Notes: generated by a model from the letters alone, not told the origin. Positions 1 to 10,312 are shown, counted from the stretch's first letter. The stretch: 64,000 nt of DNA from Branchiostoma floridae (GCF_000003815.2 NC_049985.1:7194066-7258065); one strand, 5' to 3'. A program made the numbers and translations.

Positions 1-3000
1 GACTCATCGTGCTTATCCAAGGACTAAGCACCTCAAAGAGAACTCCAACAGCTCTATTCTCCCCTGTATTTCAAGATTAAGATATCTGCAACAACTGCGC
101 ATCGACTTGAAGTGGGAAAAGTCGTTTGGTACAACGTGAAGGAGATGATGATGAGGAGATCGTCGCGCACGTCCTGACTCCAGGCTAGTCTCTCCACTGG
201 TACTGTTGGGATGGTGGCAGGTCCGGACTGACTCAACAACAGAATCCCCCAGCGTCGGCGAACGGAACTGCAGCGTCAGGACAGGTCGATCACCATTTGC
301 AGTAGTAGTAGTAGTATCTAAACCGAGACGGAGAGGATACTTTAAATATGGTCGGAACGCGTGGTCAGACAACAGGAGGTGCTCACTCTTAGCCTCTCTC
401 GACCCCGACTGGGGCTGACGGCGCGCTGACGTGTTTTATAGGCGGGGGGATGTGCGAGAGGGGCAGGGCCGGGTCATGCCGCCGTGTGACTGACGACCTG
501 CGATGACGCCGTCTCCTCCATGTCGCCGGCCAGCAGACTCACGCGAAAGAACCCGGATGCACCGAAGCGCCGCCATGCCACGGAGTTGAAAACTAAAAAA
601 GGGTCCGTTGCAAAAGTTTCGTGTCTTTCCCCTGTAATTTGTCGCCTCCGAAAACACCGGTCACTGAACAAACTGAACCAACTGGCGGCAAGTGTTTCCT
701 TTAATTTTGTAACTAGCTTCTTTGAGAAGCCGTCGCCGGTTTACCGGGTGTCTTTAAAATAATTGATTTAATTTCCAATTTCAATTGACGAGAGGACAGG
801 TGGGAAAGATCTAAAACAAAGTGTCTAATGATATAAAACACTAATGATAGAACTGTGGATCCGTTATTTCCAAAAGCTCGGAGAAAGATTTAGGGATGTT
901 GCCAAAGCTGTCCGAGCGCTGTTTTTTTTCTTTGTGGACTGCCTTGACAAAAGAACAAGTTTGTTGGAAAACATGGAATAGGATACGGTTTTTAATGACT
1001 TCACTGCCTAGTGGGACGTAGCAATCATACTCTGATGATATGAAATGATTTTGGTAACGATTGAAGTTGAACTTTCAGCTAAGAGGCTAAATCAATTTCC
1101 CCACTTAAATCTAAACCAACAATTACGTGCATTAGCGCCGGATAATAATGACAGGCGGCGTCAACCCTCGCCATTGGCGACCGGCGCCCCGCCCCTTGTT
1201 TACGCTTGGGCCCACTTCGCACTGGAACACCAACGACCGAGCTTGTTTACTTTAGCAATTGTGCCCAGTGCATTGGAGGGTTGGCGCGTACCCGTGGGTG
1301 GCTGGCGGGGGGTGAGTTGTAGATCGCCGCCCCTAGCGCCACTAGTATAAACTGTGCGGGCTTTATCATCGTCGGAATCAGAGGAACCCAATTAGAGACC
1401 GAGTTCCCTCTGCAATCTGGGGACGGGGAGTTTTTTTCTTGCGGCAAATCCTATCAAATCAAATCCCGTAACAGGATTATAAGGATAGAATCTAGACCAC
1501 AATGAAAAATTGTGCTTTTAAATTCAAATAATAAAGATTACTGTTTTATTTGTTGTAAACAACTTCTACTGTGCATTTATCTTTACACATAATATGTCGT
1601 ACGGATATCCTCGATTAAGGATATGGTCGTCGTAGCTACTTTCTGGTCATTTTCACAAGAAAGTAGTACTGTACTAGCGTTAGTATAGCAACCATACCTA
1701 CTCATCAATTGACTTCTTTTTCCCGCAGCTTTTGCACTACTATGGTGTAGAAAATGAAGTGTATGGGCGTTTTTCAATCGTTTCTTTGAACAAAATATTT
1801 TGGCAGCATGCCAGGGCTGCAGTGACGTCAACAGAAGCTTGGCACGACGTTTTCTTCACATTTTACATTTACTATTTTTTTCTCAAAACACAAGAAAGGA
1901 CAAAATCTACCAGAATGATGTAGGTTTGTATTCGAAGTTAAAAACAAGACTCAAGCCTCTTTGATATGGTAAACACCCTAAACGACCCGCCAATTATCCA
2001 TTTTAGAATGTCGCGCCTATCATAACATTTTTGACACTAAGCCTTCAAATTCCTTTCATGAAAAAACGACAAATCTCTTTGACATGCCCATCACAGCTAT
2101 GCATGTGTCTAGTACTGGTCTGACTCTGTCCAAAACACCTTGCGTCTAACAAAGTAACGCCTGGATGCAAACACGAAAGACCGCATCTTAATGAAAAGTA
2201 TATGTGCAAAGATTTTTTCCTCGAGCTCTACATTTGAGAGGAAGATTGCGTACAAATTTGAACTAAACAAGCCAATGTGTCGACCGGTCCCTGTACTGTC
2301 GCCACTTCTTAATTGTATAATTGAATTGTGTGTGCCGTCGCCTCAAACTACACCCGTCTAAGGTTCCGCCAATTTCGGACGGCTACGATAATCATTTCAC
2401 GATGTGGTACGAAGCGCCCATACAATTTAGCTGGAGACACTCTGAAGATTTCCGAAATAAGATTTAAAAAACAAGCAAGCAAACCTATTAGCAATTTCTT
2501 GGTTAAGTCTTTTTCGTCAAAGACGGGACATAAAAGGGACGAAATGATTTTTTCTTCAATCAGGGCAAAGACAGGAGTAACCTGGTCGACCCCAGACACC
2601 GGGGCTTCACAGAGAACGTATCGGCCCCGCGGTGTAACTCTACCCGAAGGGAGTCAGGGGTTAGGCCGGTACATGCTAGGGACGCCGCTCTTTCGTCATT
2701 TCAAACAAAATAACTCCACATGTTCCTGAACTATTGCTTAAACCACGTACAGCAATTAAGGTCCAAGAAACACTACTTGTATTTCTTACCAAAATCATAG
2801 ATGTTTTTTTCTACCTCGAGTTATCGCCAATCCTTCACAGGTAGACTAGACTTCAACGTGTCGTATTTGCTCGCTATTTCATTGAGTTTTCTTCTTGATA
2901 TGAAAATGCATCATTTTTTTGTTAAGTACAAAAAGTAACAAATACAACTGGCTATTACATATATAATTCTACTGTGCCGATTATTGATAAACATAAACCA

Positions 3001-3380
3001 CTTCCGGCACATCTCTATCGACTCGTATCTTATTCCTTATGCCCATGCATTTCCGTGATTTAGGATGTTCTTGAACAATGTAAAAATATATAATAGCTGC
3101 ATTTCCCACTGATTGAAGTCTTATTCCAGCGTACGCATAGTTGAATCAAGGAGGTTGAATATTGTGACTTTAAAGACCGTTCGGTCACAACCGGTTGTAG
3201 GTTGGTAGCAAGGAGGTTAAAAAAAGGGGTTTTAACCTCCTTGGTTGGTAGTAATAGATAAAGAACATGTGACTGTACTGTTGGTGCGTTGCCTAGTATG
3301 ACTAACTGAACATATCTCTTTCATGTCACTATTTACTACAGATGTTGTTATCAATACATTTATCGATAGCTTCAGGGTAT
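1..3380. other. Gene-free stretch at left edge
   Basis: I see no supportable gene here. Open frames are short, overlap on both strands and show no recognisable domain. About 1140-1430 is CpG- and GC-rich and could be a promoter or 5' exon of a gene lying outside the window, but nothing in it decides this. A small perfect hairpin sits at 3210-3242 (listed separately). Confidence 0.5.
3210..3242. repeat. Perfect 13-bp inverted repeat
   Basis: AAGGAGGTTAAAA (3210-3222) is followed after 7 bases by its exact reverse complement TTTTAACCTCCTT (3230-3242). A near-identical GTTGGTAG tract flanks it on both sides (about 3201 and 3244). It could be the remnant of a small foldback element; no function is evident. 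Confidence 0.6.
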
Positions 3381-3406
3381 GACTGTTTAAGAATGAATGA
3401 AAGACC

Positions 3407-3412
3407 TTTATT
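3407..3412 (-). terminator. LINE polyadenylation signal
   Basis: On the minus strand this is AATAAA, about 100 bases after the ORF2 stop and immediately before the terminal ATTC repeat. It is a plausible polyadenylation signal for the LINE transcript. Confidence 0.5.
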
Positions 3413-3508
3413 GTACATTCATGCCTCGACGGGCTAGGTACAGGTCACTGATAACAGACATGACTGATAACAGACATAACAAACATATGCAAAAACAACA
3501 AGATACAA

Positions 3509-6500
3509 TTAACTAGCTGAAGGTACTAAGCTAACAGGATGGTCGACATCTTCTCGCTTCTTTGTACAGGTGTAGATATAGGAACAGATAATGTTTGATA
3601 TACAGGGTTTGTCTAGGCGCATCAAAAATAGAAATTTATCCGTTGCATTAAGGTGTTCAAAATATGGGAACTCTTTTCTTATATATTCATAAAGCACAAT
3701 CCGTTCATTATGGTACAGTTTACAGTGTAAAATAAAATGCTGTTCATCTTCTACTTGTTGCAAATCACAAAATTGGCAGACTCTATGCTGCAGAGGGGTG
3801 CGGTTGTGCCTTCCAGTTTCGATATGTAACTTGTGGCAACTAATCCGGAGTTTAGTGACAGCCACTCTGTGTTGTATGTTTTTCACCATCAGATATTCTT
3901 CTTCTTTATAAATAGTCTTGAATAATCTATAGGTTCGTAATTTGTTACCGAAAGATTTGTCCCGGTTGTCATTGTGTATTTCAGCTTTAAATGTTTGAAT
4001 ATAAATATCCTTTAATCGTTGGCTGATGGCGTTGGTTATAGGTAATAGGTTTGTTCCTAGAGATATTTGAGATCTCCATATGTAGGCAAAACCGCATTCC
4101 TCCAGTATCTTACGAACGCCGGACGCCCAGCACTTGTTTCCATTTGCATCTAGTTGTAATTGACAAGATAGGGCGTCGGCTTGTAGACTGTCAGCTGGCA
4201 CGTTTTGACGGATTCTTAGAAAGTGTTTGATAGCGTTCAGGGAGGCTTCCAGTTGAATGGGGTACCTCCCTAATTCCGCTCTTGTGGCAAGGTTAGATGC
4301 TGGTCTGGGGATATTTAGTGCTTGTTTGCAGAATTTAAGGTGAACAGATTCAATGGGACAGGTTTTAGGGCTTTTTAATGCGCCCCAGATTTCTGAGCCA
4401 TAAAGTAGAATAGGTTTGACACATGCATCGAAAAGTTTGTTTCTAACTGGTAATGAGGCGGTGGCTTTATCTAAAGATTGTTTTATTCCGAATAAAGCCT
4501 TCAGACCTTTGCCACTCAGGTATTTGTTGTTAGCTTTAAACGTGCCAGCTGCACTCACAATAATACCGAGATAAGTATAACAAGTTACAATTTCTATTTC
4601 ACGATTATCAAACAGGAGAGAACAGTTTTTAGGTAGACTGCCACCCTTTTTAAATACAATAATTTTTGTTTTCCTAAGATTTACTTTTAATTTCCAAAGT
4701 GCACAATAATTTTCCAGATTGTTCAAGGAATGCTGTAATCCCTGTTTGGACTCGGAAAAAATTACCAAGTCGTCAGCATACAACAAGCAAGGGACAGTTT
4801 TGTTGTACATAAATGGAGGATTACAGGGAGCACCGTCAAATTGGGACACAATATCGCTAAGAAAAAGGTTAAATAATGTAGGGCTTAAATTACACCCTTG
4901 TCTCACACCACAATTAGTAACAAAAGTTTCAGTCAATCCATTTTTAGATTTAACGCAGTTTATAGTCTTTGAATACATGCCTTCTATTACTTTTAGAAAT
5001 TTACCACCAATACCGAGCTTACTCAATTTAAACAAGAGGCCGTTTCTCCAAACAGAATCAAATGCTTTGCTAAAATCAATGAAGCAAGCGTAAAGTTGAC
5101 GATTTTTGTTTAGATATTTGCTAACTAGTGTACTTAAAACAAACAGATTATCGGTAGTTCTAAAGTTTTGTCTGAAGCCTGCTTGGTGTGGCTGGAAGAG
5201 GTTATTGTGTTCTGCGTATTTGACAAGGCGTGAATTTAGAATGGAGGAAAATAATTTCCCTAAACAGCTGATTATAGAAATCCCTCTGTAGTTATCTGGC
5301 AGGGAGGTGTCTCCTGACTTGTGGATAGGGACAATATGACTTACTGACCATTCTTGCGGAAAATGACCATTTTGTAAGCAAGTGTTAAACAAGTGGAGTA
5401 TAGGTTCTTTAAGCAACATTTTACCAGATTTTAGCATTTCATTCAAAATTCTGTCATTGCCGCTTGACTTATTGTTTTTTAGTTTTAAAACTGCGGTGTC
5501 CAATTCTTCTGGAGTGATTGCGGAATCTAGTTCTGACGAGTTTGGTGGGGTGTTCGAAAAGTCTGTTTGAACGTTTTCACTGGGAAGGTCGTTGTCTGTA
5601 GAGCTATCAGGAAATTTGTCAAGATTCTTGAAGTGATTTACCCATTCCTCTTCTGTAATCTGGTTATCGTCATTTGGCTTTCCTGGTTTCAGTTTATTTA
5701 TCAAGTTCCAGAATGCACTCGGGTTTCTTTCCCTTAGTGAAGACAATTGATCCATGATTTGTTGGTGGAAATCTCGTTTTTTCTTTTTTAACAATTTCTT
5801 ATATTCTTTTTTACTTTTGAAGAATCTACCCCTTATGTCTGGATTCGAAGGATTTTTTTCCAGTAAAGATGCTATGTTTTTCACTTCCCTTTTCATTTCC
5901 ATGCAGGTTTTGTCAAACCATTTCTTGTTTTGTCTTTTACGTGGGCGTTTCCTTACCCTTTTCAAACATAGCGACTGATCACCTGCTTCTCTCAGAATGG
6001 AACCAAACTCAGACACATAATCATCGATTTCCGAAGTGCTGTTTATGTTGTTTGGAACATTAGAACAAAGTAAACGTAGTCTGTCGACGAAATGAGACTG
6101 GCCGAGAGAAGAAAGAAACTTCTGGGCTGATTTATCGTTCCATTTATATTGTTTGGGGAGAGGTTTTGCATTTGATATTTTCCGGCTTTCTTGATAGGAG
6201 TGATTTGTTGATTTTGATTGGATTAATGCCCAAACCATGCAGTGATCAGAGAATAACGTTAATGGTTTTATGTGAAACGATAAGATATGTGGGATCAGGG
6301 ACTGACTGCAAATTATGTAGTCAACTGTGCTGCTTCCACGCGGTTGGTGACAGGTAAATTTCCCCTGTAAATCCCCAGCTACCCTCCCGTTTAAAACTCT
6401 TAGGTTAGCTTGAACACATAGGTCAGCGATATGCCTGCCGAATTTATTCGGAGGGGCCTTATCCATGTGTTGTCTATCTGAGGAGTAAGGGAAGCTGTCT

Positions 6501-7039
6501 GGATTACAATCGTCGGGAGTGCTATCATCTACATAATCGCGCAAATCACCAAGACGAGCGTTTAAGTCGCCGCCAAGTAAAATAAATCCGTCTGAACTAT
6601 ATCTGGATATTTCGCTTTCTAGGATTTCTAATGTATGATTTTCTGCGTATTTGTGGGTGGTTGATGTACTGGGACTAATATATGCCGAACAGATGAACAA
6701 GTCTTTTGGTAGGCCCAGTAGCTTTCGGTCTATCTGTACCCAGAGAACATCTGTGGATTTTGATTGTGCTTTCTTGACGTAGTTTCTGTACTCAGTCTTG
6801 TAGAAGAAAATTATACCCCCCGATGAGCGCTTTGCTCGCTTGTTTTTTTGTCTGCATTGGTGGAAATAACTGTAGCCGGGAATGTTAATTTTTGTGTTTT
6901 CTGTGCTCCAGGTTTCTAGGAGCGAGAAGAAGTCAAACTTGTTTACATAAGACACGAAATCTATATCCTCTAATTTGGTACCTAAGCCATGAACGTTCCA
7001 GGCACCAAAGCTTTTGCTTCCGCCTGGGAAAGTTTTCAT
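3509..7039 (-). CDS. LINE ORF2: endonuclease-reverse transcriptase
   Basis: This 1176-residue uninterrupted polyprotein copies the element's RNA into nicked target DNA. An apurinic-like endonuclease (EEP) domain spans about residues 10-270: AWNVHGLG at 13-20, LLETW around the metal-binding Glu42, GGDLNARLGD at 156-165 and SDH at 264-266. The reverse transcriptase spans about 560-830: FIDFSKAFD with catalytic Asp655, GVRQGCNLSP near 711-720 and YADD at 754-757. A C-terminal knuckle (CQFC followed by HFILHC) sits near residue 1100. All key catalytic residues are present and there is no internal stop or frameshift, so this is a full-length, recently mobile copy. The start is the first Met, just ahead of the endonuclease. 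It lies about 300 bases downstream of ORF1 on the same strand. Confidence 0.93.
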   Translation of the reverse strand: MKTFPGGSKSFGAWNVHGLGTKLEDIDFVSYVNKFDFFSLLETWSTENTKINIPGYSYFHQCRQKNKRAKRSSGGIIFFYKTEYRNYVKKAQSKSTDVLWVQIDRKLLGLPKDLFICSAYISPSTSTTHKYAENHTLEILESEISRYSSDGFILLGGDLNARLGDLRDYVDDSTPDDCNPDSFPYSSDRQHMDKAPPNKFGRHIADLCVQANLRVLNGRVAGDLQGKFTCHQPRGSSTVDYIICSQSLIPHILSFHIKPLTLFSDHCMVWALIQSKSTNHSYQESRKISNAKPLPKQYKWNDKSAQKFLSSLGQSHFVDRLRLLCSNVPNNINSTSEIDDYVSEFGSILREAGDQSLCLKRVRKRPRKRQNKKWFDKTCMEMKREVKNIASLLEKNPSNPDIRGRFFKSKKEYKKLLKKKKRDFHQQIMDQLSSLRERNPSAFWNLINKLKPGKPNDDNQITEEEWVNHFKNLDKFPDSSTDNDLPSENVQTDFSNTPPNSSELDSAITPEELDTAVLKLKNNKSSGNDRILNEMLKSGKMLLKEPILHLFNTCLQNGHFPQEWSVSHIVPIHKSGDTSLPDNYRGISIISCLGKLFSSILNSRLVKYAEHNNLFQPHQAGFRQNFRTTDNLFVLSTLVSKYLNKNRQLYACFIDFSKAFDSVWRNGLLFKLSKLGIGGKFLKVIEGMYSKTINCVKSKNGLTETFVTNCGVRQGCNLSPTLFNLFLSDIVSQFDGAPCNPPFMYNKTVPCLLYADDLVIFSESKQGLQHSLNNLENYCALWKLKVNLRKTKIIVFKKGGSLPKNCSLLFDNREIEIVTCYTYLGIIVSAAGTFKANNKYLSGKGLKALFGIKQSLDKATASLPVRNKLFDACVKPILLYGSEIWGALKSPKTCPIESVHLKFCKQALNIPRPASNLATRAELGRYPIQLEASLNAIKHFLRIRQNVPADSLQADALSCQLQLDANGNKCWASGVRKILEECGFAYIWRSQISLGTNLLPITNAISQRLKDIYIQTFKAEIHNDNRDKSFGNKLRTYRLFKTIYKEEEYLMVKNIQHRVAVTKLRISCHKLHIETGRHNRTPLQHRVCQFCDLQQVEDEQHFILHCKLYHNERIVLYEYIRKEFPYFEHLNATDKFLFLMRLDKPCISNIICSYIYTCTKKREDVDHPVSLVPSAS

Positions 7040-7336
7040 ACTGTTGATAAAGTACTAGTACTAAGAAAAATTGTGTCTTTACGGTCCGAATCCACAATAC
7101 TTGACAATACTTAACTAGTTAAACATTTAAATAGAGATACTATGACAATGAATTCTAAAACTTCAGTGAGATACTATAAATTGGAAGTCTAAAACTACTA
7201 CTATATGTTTATGAAATACCAACGTTAGCAAACAATGAGTCTAGCAGTTCTTTAAGAGATAACAAACAAAAACAGAAAAGGGAATTTAAAAGTAAAGGCA
7301 CATAGGGTGACGCAAAGTACAGTCCCAGTACACATC

Positions 7337-8236
7337 CTACCACATGGCGAACATCGGCGGCCACATCATACTAGGGTGCCATGGCCAGGGCGGTGGGTTC
7401 ATCAGCGGTGGATGTCGGGGCGGGATGGGGATGTTGGCGTTCGGGTGGGGTCCCCAGGGCACGGGAGGAGGCTGGAACATGGGCCGGCTCCAAGGTCCGG
7501 AGGGTGGGGGCTGGTTCCAGGGTCCTGCACGGTGTCTGGGCGTGATCGCTGTTTCCCCCGTCTGGCCATTCGAAGTAGAGGACTTTGACCCTTGCAGGGT
7601 GATAGGGCCGCTAACCCTTGGCGCATCGAACGTCTGTCCTGTTCTCTGTGTTGAAGGTCCGGTAGGAATGACAGGCATACATTCTGTCGGGCCTCTCTCA
7701 GGTGCCGGTGCAGGGCGTCCATGCACGGGGTGGTGACTTGAAGTTGGAGCGGGTTGGGAGCGAGTAGGAGGCTGAGTTGGTCTTGGAGCGGGTTGGGGTC
7801 GGGAAGGTGGTTGGGATCGAGGAGGTGTCTGACTGGGTCTGCCCATCTGTGCACCAACTACTGCGTCTCTGTACGAGCGGTTCGGAGAACTTAGCTTGAT
7901 GTTTGCTGTGGGTTGGTTGTTGTTGATGATAGGGTCGTTCCTTCGGCCCATGTAATGGCCCAGGCCTACGAGGGGGTTGATCGTTCGCTTTATGTTGGCT
8001 GCCAGAACCCGAGTCCCATTTCTGTTGAGATGATATCCGTCTGATGAGTACAGGGGTCTCTTGATGGTCCCAGAGGTGGCAAAGTTCGAGTTGTCGATAG
8101 TGTGAATGTAAGACGTCTCATCAGCGGCGACCTTCAGGAAGGTGTTGACGTCATCACAATTCGTCGAATCCGTCTCGTAACGTCTTGACTTCACGTGCAA
8201 GATCGCGCTTTTCCCTTTCAAGACGCACAATGTCAT
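7337..8236 (-). pseudogene. LINE ORF1 3' part: truncated esterase plus proline-rich tail
   Basis: This frame overlaps the end of the upstream ORF1 frame by 83 bases. Its first residues are an out-of-frame reading of the coiled coil. Homology appears to start near NTFLK and continues through IDNSNF and a DGYHLNRNGTR block, which resembles the C-terminal Asp-x-x-His block of the SGNH esterase found in ORF1 of CR1-type elements. The N-terminal esterase half with the GDS nucleophile is absent, so I infer an internal deletion with a frame change. After the esterase remnant comes a low-complexity Pro/Arg/Gln tail of about 170 residues ending in Trp/Pro/Met-rich sequence. The esterase cannot be active in this copy. 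The tail could be genuine coding sequence or simple-sequence expansion. Confidence 0.65.
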
Positions 8237-9260
8237 CTTTCAGCTTTTTCCCTTCTTCAATAGTGAGGCCACTACACCTGTGGTTTTGGCCGGAGGATTT
8301 CAGTTTGTCTTCAAGGACAGACAGCCGTTGTGAAATAGAGACCTCAAACGTTTTTCTGTCGGCGATTGAATCAACTAGACACGTTTCCAGCTTGTTTACG
8401 CTGTCTTGAACAATAGAGCAATTGGAAGAGGAACACCGATCCGCCACATTTGTCTGAGTGTTAGACATATTGTCAGATACACCTTCAGTCTCATTACTGA
8501 TTACATCAAGCAAACCTTTAGGTACAGTTCTGCACAGCGGACACACATCAGACGCAAGGGGTTGATCACACGTTTGGCAAAGTGTAGTGCTGCTATTCAC
8601 TGTCGTTATAGAACCCTCCAGGCTTGTGTTCTGAGATGAAACAACCGTATTATTGTTCACGAGAGGAGTGGAGCTAATGTTCTGTTGTACCTTCTGTCTG
8701 AGACCAGGGAACACTTCCGAAAACCAAAGCAAGTACGCCGAACCTTGAATCAGCAACTTCTGGGTCGATTCGTAGATTTTGATGCTCACAGAACCAACCG
8801 ACTGTTTGGTTTGGAAGTCAACGAACGTGGTTTTGATGTGATGACCGTCACTGGACTCGTCCTTTGCTCGAGTGTTGTAGAACTCCTCACATTTAGAAAG
8901 CCAGGAAATCGCATGATTGGGGGGGAGGTATATTGTGATACTTTGAGCGTTGTGTTGTATACAATAGTTCCTAGGCTGTTTCAGCGATTTCTTGGAGAAT
9001 CTGGGCGCGCCGGGGATGGTATGGCTGTCGTTGTACTGTTGTCTACGGGAAGCGTCCGAAAGAACAGTAAAAGCCTTCCTCACCTCTTTGTGCTTTACAT
9101 GAGCTTTCTTGAAGACGCTGTCTGTCCTGCTGAGCTTGCACGCTTCTTCATACAACAGGAGCTCTGTCGTGTAGGCAGCGACAATTTCATCGTGAGTCGC
9201 TGTGGGTGGAACACCGAGTGCCGAGTACAACTTTTCAGGGTCACTTCCATCGGTCGCCAT
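8154..9260 (-). CDS. LINE ORF1 5' part with DnaJ-like domain
   Basis: This 368-residue frame opens with a J-like domain (about residues 9-77): LYSALGVPPTATHDEIVAAY matches helices I-II, and KEVRKAFTVLSDASRRQQYN matches helix III and its end. The HPD tripeptide between helices II and III, needed to stimulate Hsp70 ATPase, is missing; the position reads LLYEEACK. Residues about 100-190 form an alpha/beta segment including KIYESTQKLLIQG, which resembles a segment I associate with esterase-containing ORF1 proteins (from memory, unverified). A four-cysteine zinc-ribbon-like motif (CQTC, then CPLC) lies at 228-243 and a coiled coil at about 335-365. The frame ends at 8154, where an intact element should continue into the esterase. 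ORF1 proteins bind element RNA; the J domain's role is unknown. It is followed by the esterase remnant and ORF2 on the same strand. Confidence 0.8.
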   Translation of the reverse strand: MATDGSDPEKLYSALGVPPTATHDEIVAAYTTELLLYEEACKLSRTDSVFKKAHVKHKEVRKAFTVLSDASRRQQYNDSHTIPGAPRFSKKSLKQPRNYCIQHNAQSITIYLPPNHAISWLSKCEEFYNTRAKDESSDGHHIKTTFVDFQTKQSVGSVSIKIYESTQKLLIQGSAYLLWFSEVFPGLRQKVQQNISSTPLVNNNTVVSSQNTSLEGSITTVNSSTTLCQTCDQPLASDVCPLCRTVPKGLLDVISNETEGVSDNMSNTQTNVADRCSSSNCSIVQDSVNKLETCLVDSIADRKTFEVSISQRLSVLEDKLKSSGQNHRCSGLTIEEGKKLKDDIVRLEREKRDLAREVKTLRDGFDEL

Positions 9261-9360
9261 TGTTCCGAGCGCTTGGGTCGGCTTGGGTTGTCTGTTGCTC
9301 CAAAATTACCGCCGTATTTGCAGCGAAAATAGACCAAAGTACGCAAAAACCTACTCAAGT

Positions 9361-10198
9361 AGAAGAAACTTACATCAGCAAACTAGTAGAATGTAAAATA
9401 TTGGATGGATCGAGCTTCACAATGAGGTCTTTCTATGACCTAATTCCCGCAGTCGGTGTTTTTGACACTTTTCAGAGAAGAATTTCCACTGAACCTGTTC
9501 TTCCTTAGTATATTATATAGATGCGCATGGGCGTAGGTTTTGCAATTGCGTAGGCTAGTTTTTTTAAGAGAACACATTTTTTTGGGTGGGTAGGGGTCAC
9601 ACATTCAGGACTACAGCACGGCTTTTCCCGACCCTGTCTACCCGTAGTGATAAGCTTAGGGGATCGGCACTGGGTTGGGAATAGCCTGGAATCTATCCAC
9701 TCTAGCTCCAAAGCGCTATAGTACTAAATGTAGCTCTGTTGAAGCAAATTGGAACGCTGCCTAGTATGGCTAACCTAACTACAGTTTACTAGCTACAAAG
9801 CCCTCATCTGATCCAAACAGAAGACTCCCCCTACTTTCAAATTTACACTATTATAGTCGGATGTCGCAGAAGACTTTTGGCTACATGTCCAATCAACATC
9901 CCAACCACAGATGAGATTGCCCACAACTTACTCCCAACCATGCTCTCCAGAAGGTCGGGAATCCATGGTCATGATGGATATGGTCGGCTATGTGTGACAG
10001 GGTCTTGAAGTAGTCTCTACCAGACTGATTACGCTGGCTAGTACACTATAGGGAGAATAGTTTGCCAGGGGAGTGTTGCTACCAGAGGAGTTTACCGGCA
10101 GCGCAGCCGGAGAGGATACATTTACCTAAGCGTGGACTGACTCCCCTGGCCAATTTCCCGATTTTTTTTGCCGAATTTTAGGATCCCCGCTCCCCGTA
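9361..10198. other. Intergenic sequence with a short dispersed repeat
   Basis: No gene is seen. About 10010-10060 (AGTAGTCTCTACCAGACTGA, then a GCTGGCTAGTACACTATAGG segment) recurs in slightly diverged form at 17584-17635, so it belongs to a dispersed repeat family. The 5' UTR of the LINE probably occupies the first part of this interval. Confidence 0.5.
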
Positions 10199-10312
10199 GG
10201 AATACTCTCCAAGCACCGCGCGCGAGACATTTGAAAACAGTACAAAATAGAAAGCCCGATAAAAAAGTCAAAACAACCGGAGCCTAACCTCTGCTTGTAG
10301 AGTACTTAGGAA
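10199..10312. repeat. Diverged foldback MITE copy
   Basis: This is a shorter, diverged relative of the element at 10469-10672. It shares AAAACAGTACAAAATA, then CGGAGCCTAACCTC and TACTCTCCAAGCA, in the same order. The ends face each other as imperfect inverted repeats. It has no coding capacity, and its superfamily is not recognised. Confidence 0.55.

Larger units (their letters stand above)
3391..9260 (-). mobile_element. Near-complete LINE (non-LTR retrotransposon)
   Basis: In minus-strand order the element carries ORF1 (DnaJ-like domain, zinc-ribbon-like cysteines, coiled coil, remnant SGNH esterase, proline-rich tail), a spacer of about 300 bases, ORF2 (endonuclease, reverse transcriptase, C-terminal zinc knuckle) and a short 3' UTR. 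The 3' end reads AATAAA (complement of 3407-3412) and then a short ATTC repeat near 3391, as in CR1/L2-like groups that end in short tandem repeats rather than poly(A). The 5' end is undetermined; it lies upstream of the ORF1 start at 9260, perhaps near 9300-9500. No target-site duplication was found. ORF2 is intact, so the copy is fairly young, but ORF1 is broken, so it is probably not autonomous. The clade is not resolved beyond an EEP-endonuclease LINE. Confidence 0.9.

Noticed and set aside
1-760. Overlapping short frames near the left edge (up to 119 residues)
   Set aside because: No domain, no splice continuity and equal open frames on both strands.
7344-7736. Plus-strand Gly-rich 130-residue frame
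   Set aside because: Antisense of the proline-rich ORF1 tail; Gly/Pro mirror composition is expected.
8685-9332. Plus-strand 215-residue open frame
   Set aside because: It is the antisense of LINE ORF1, which shows recognisable domains; the plus-strand product has none.
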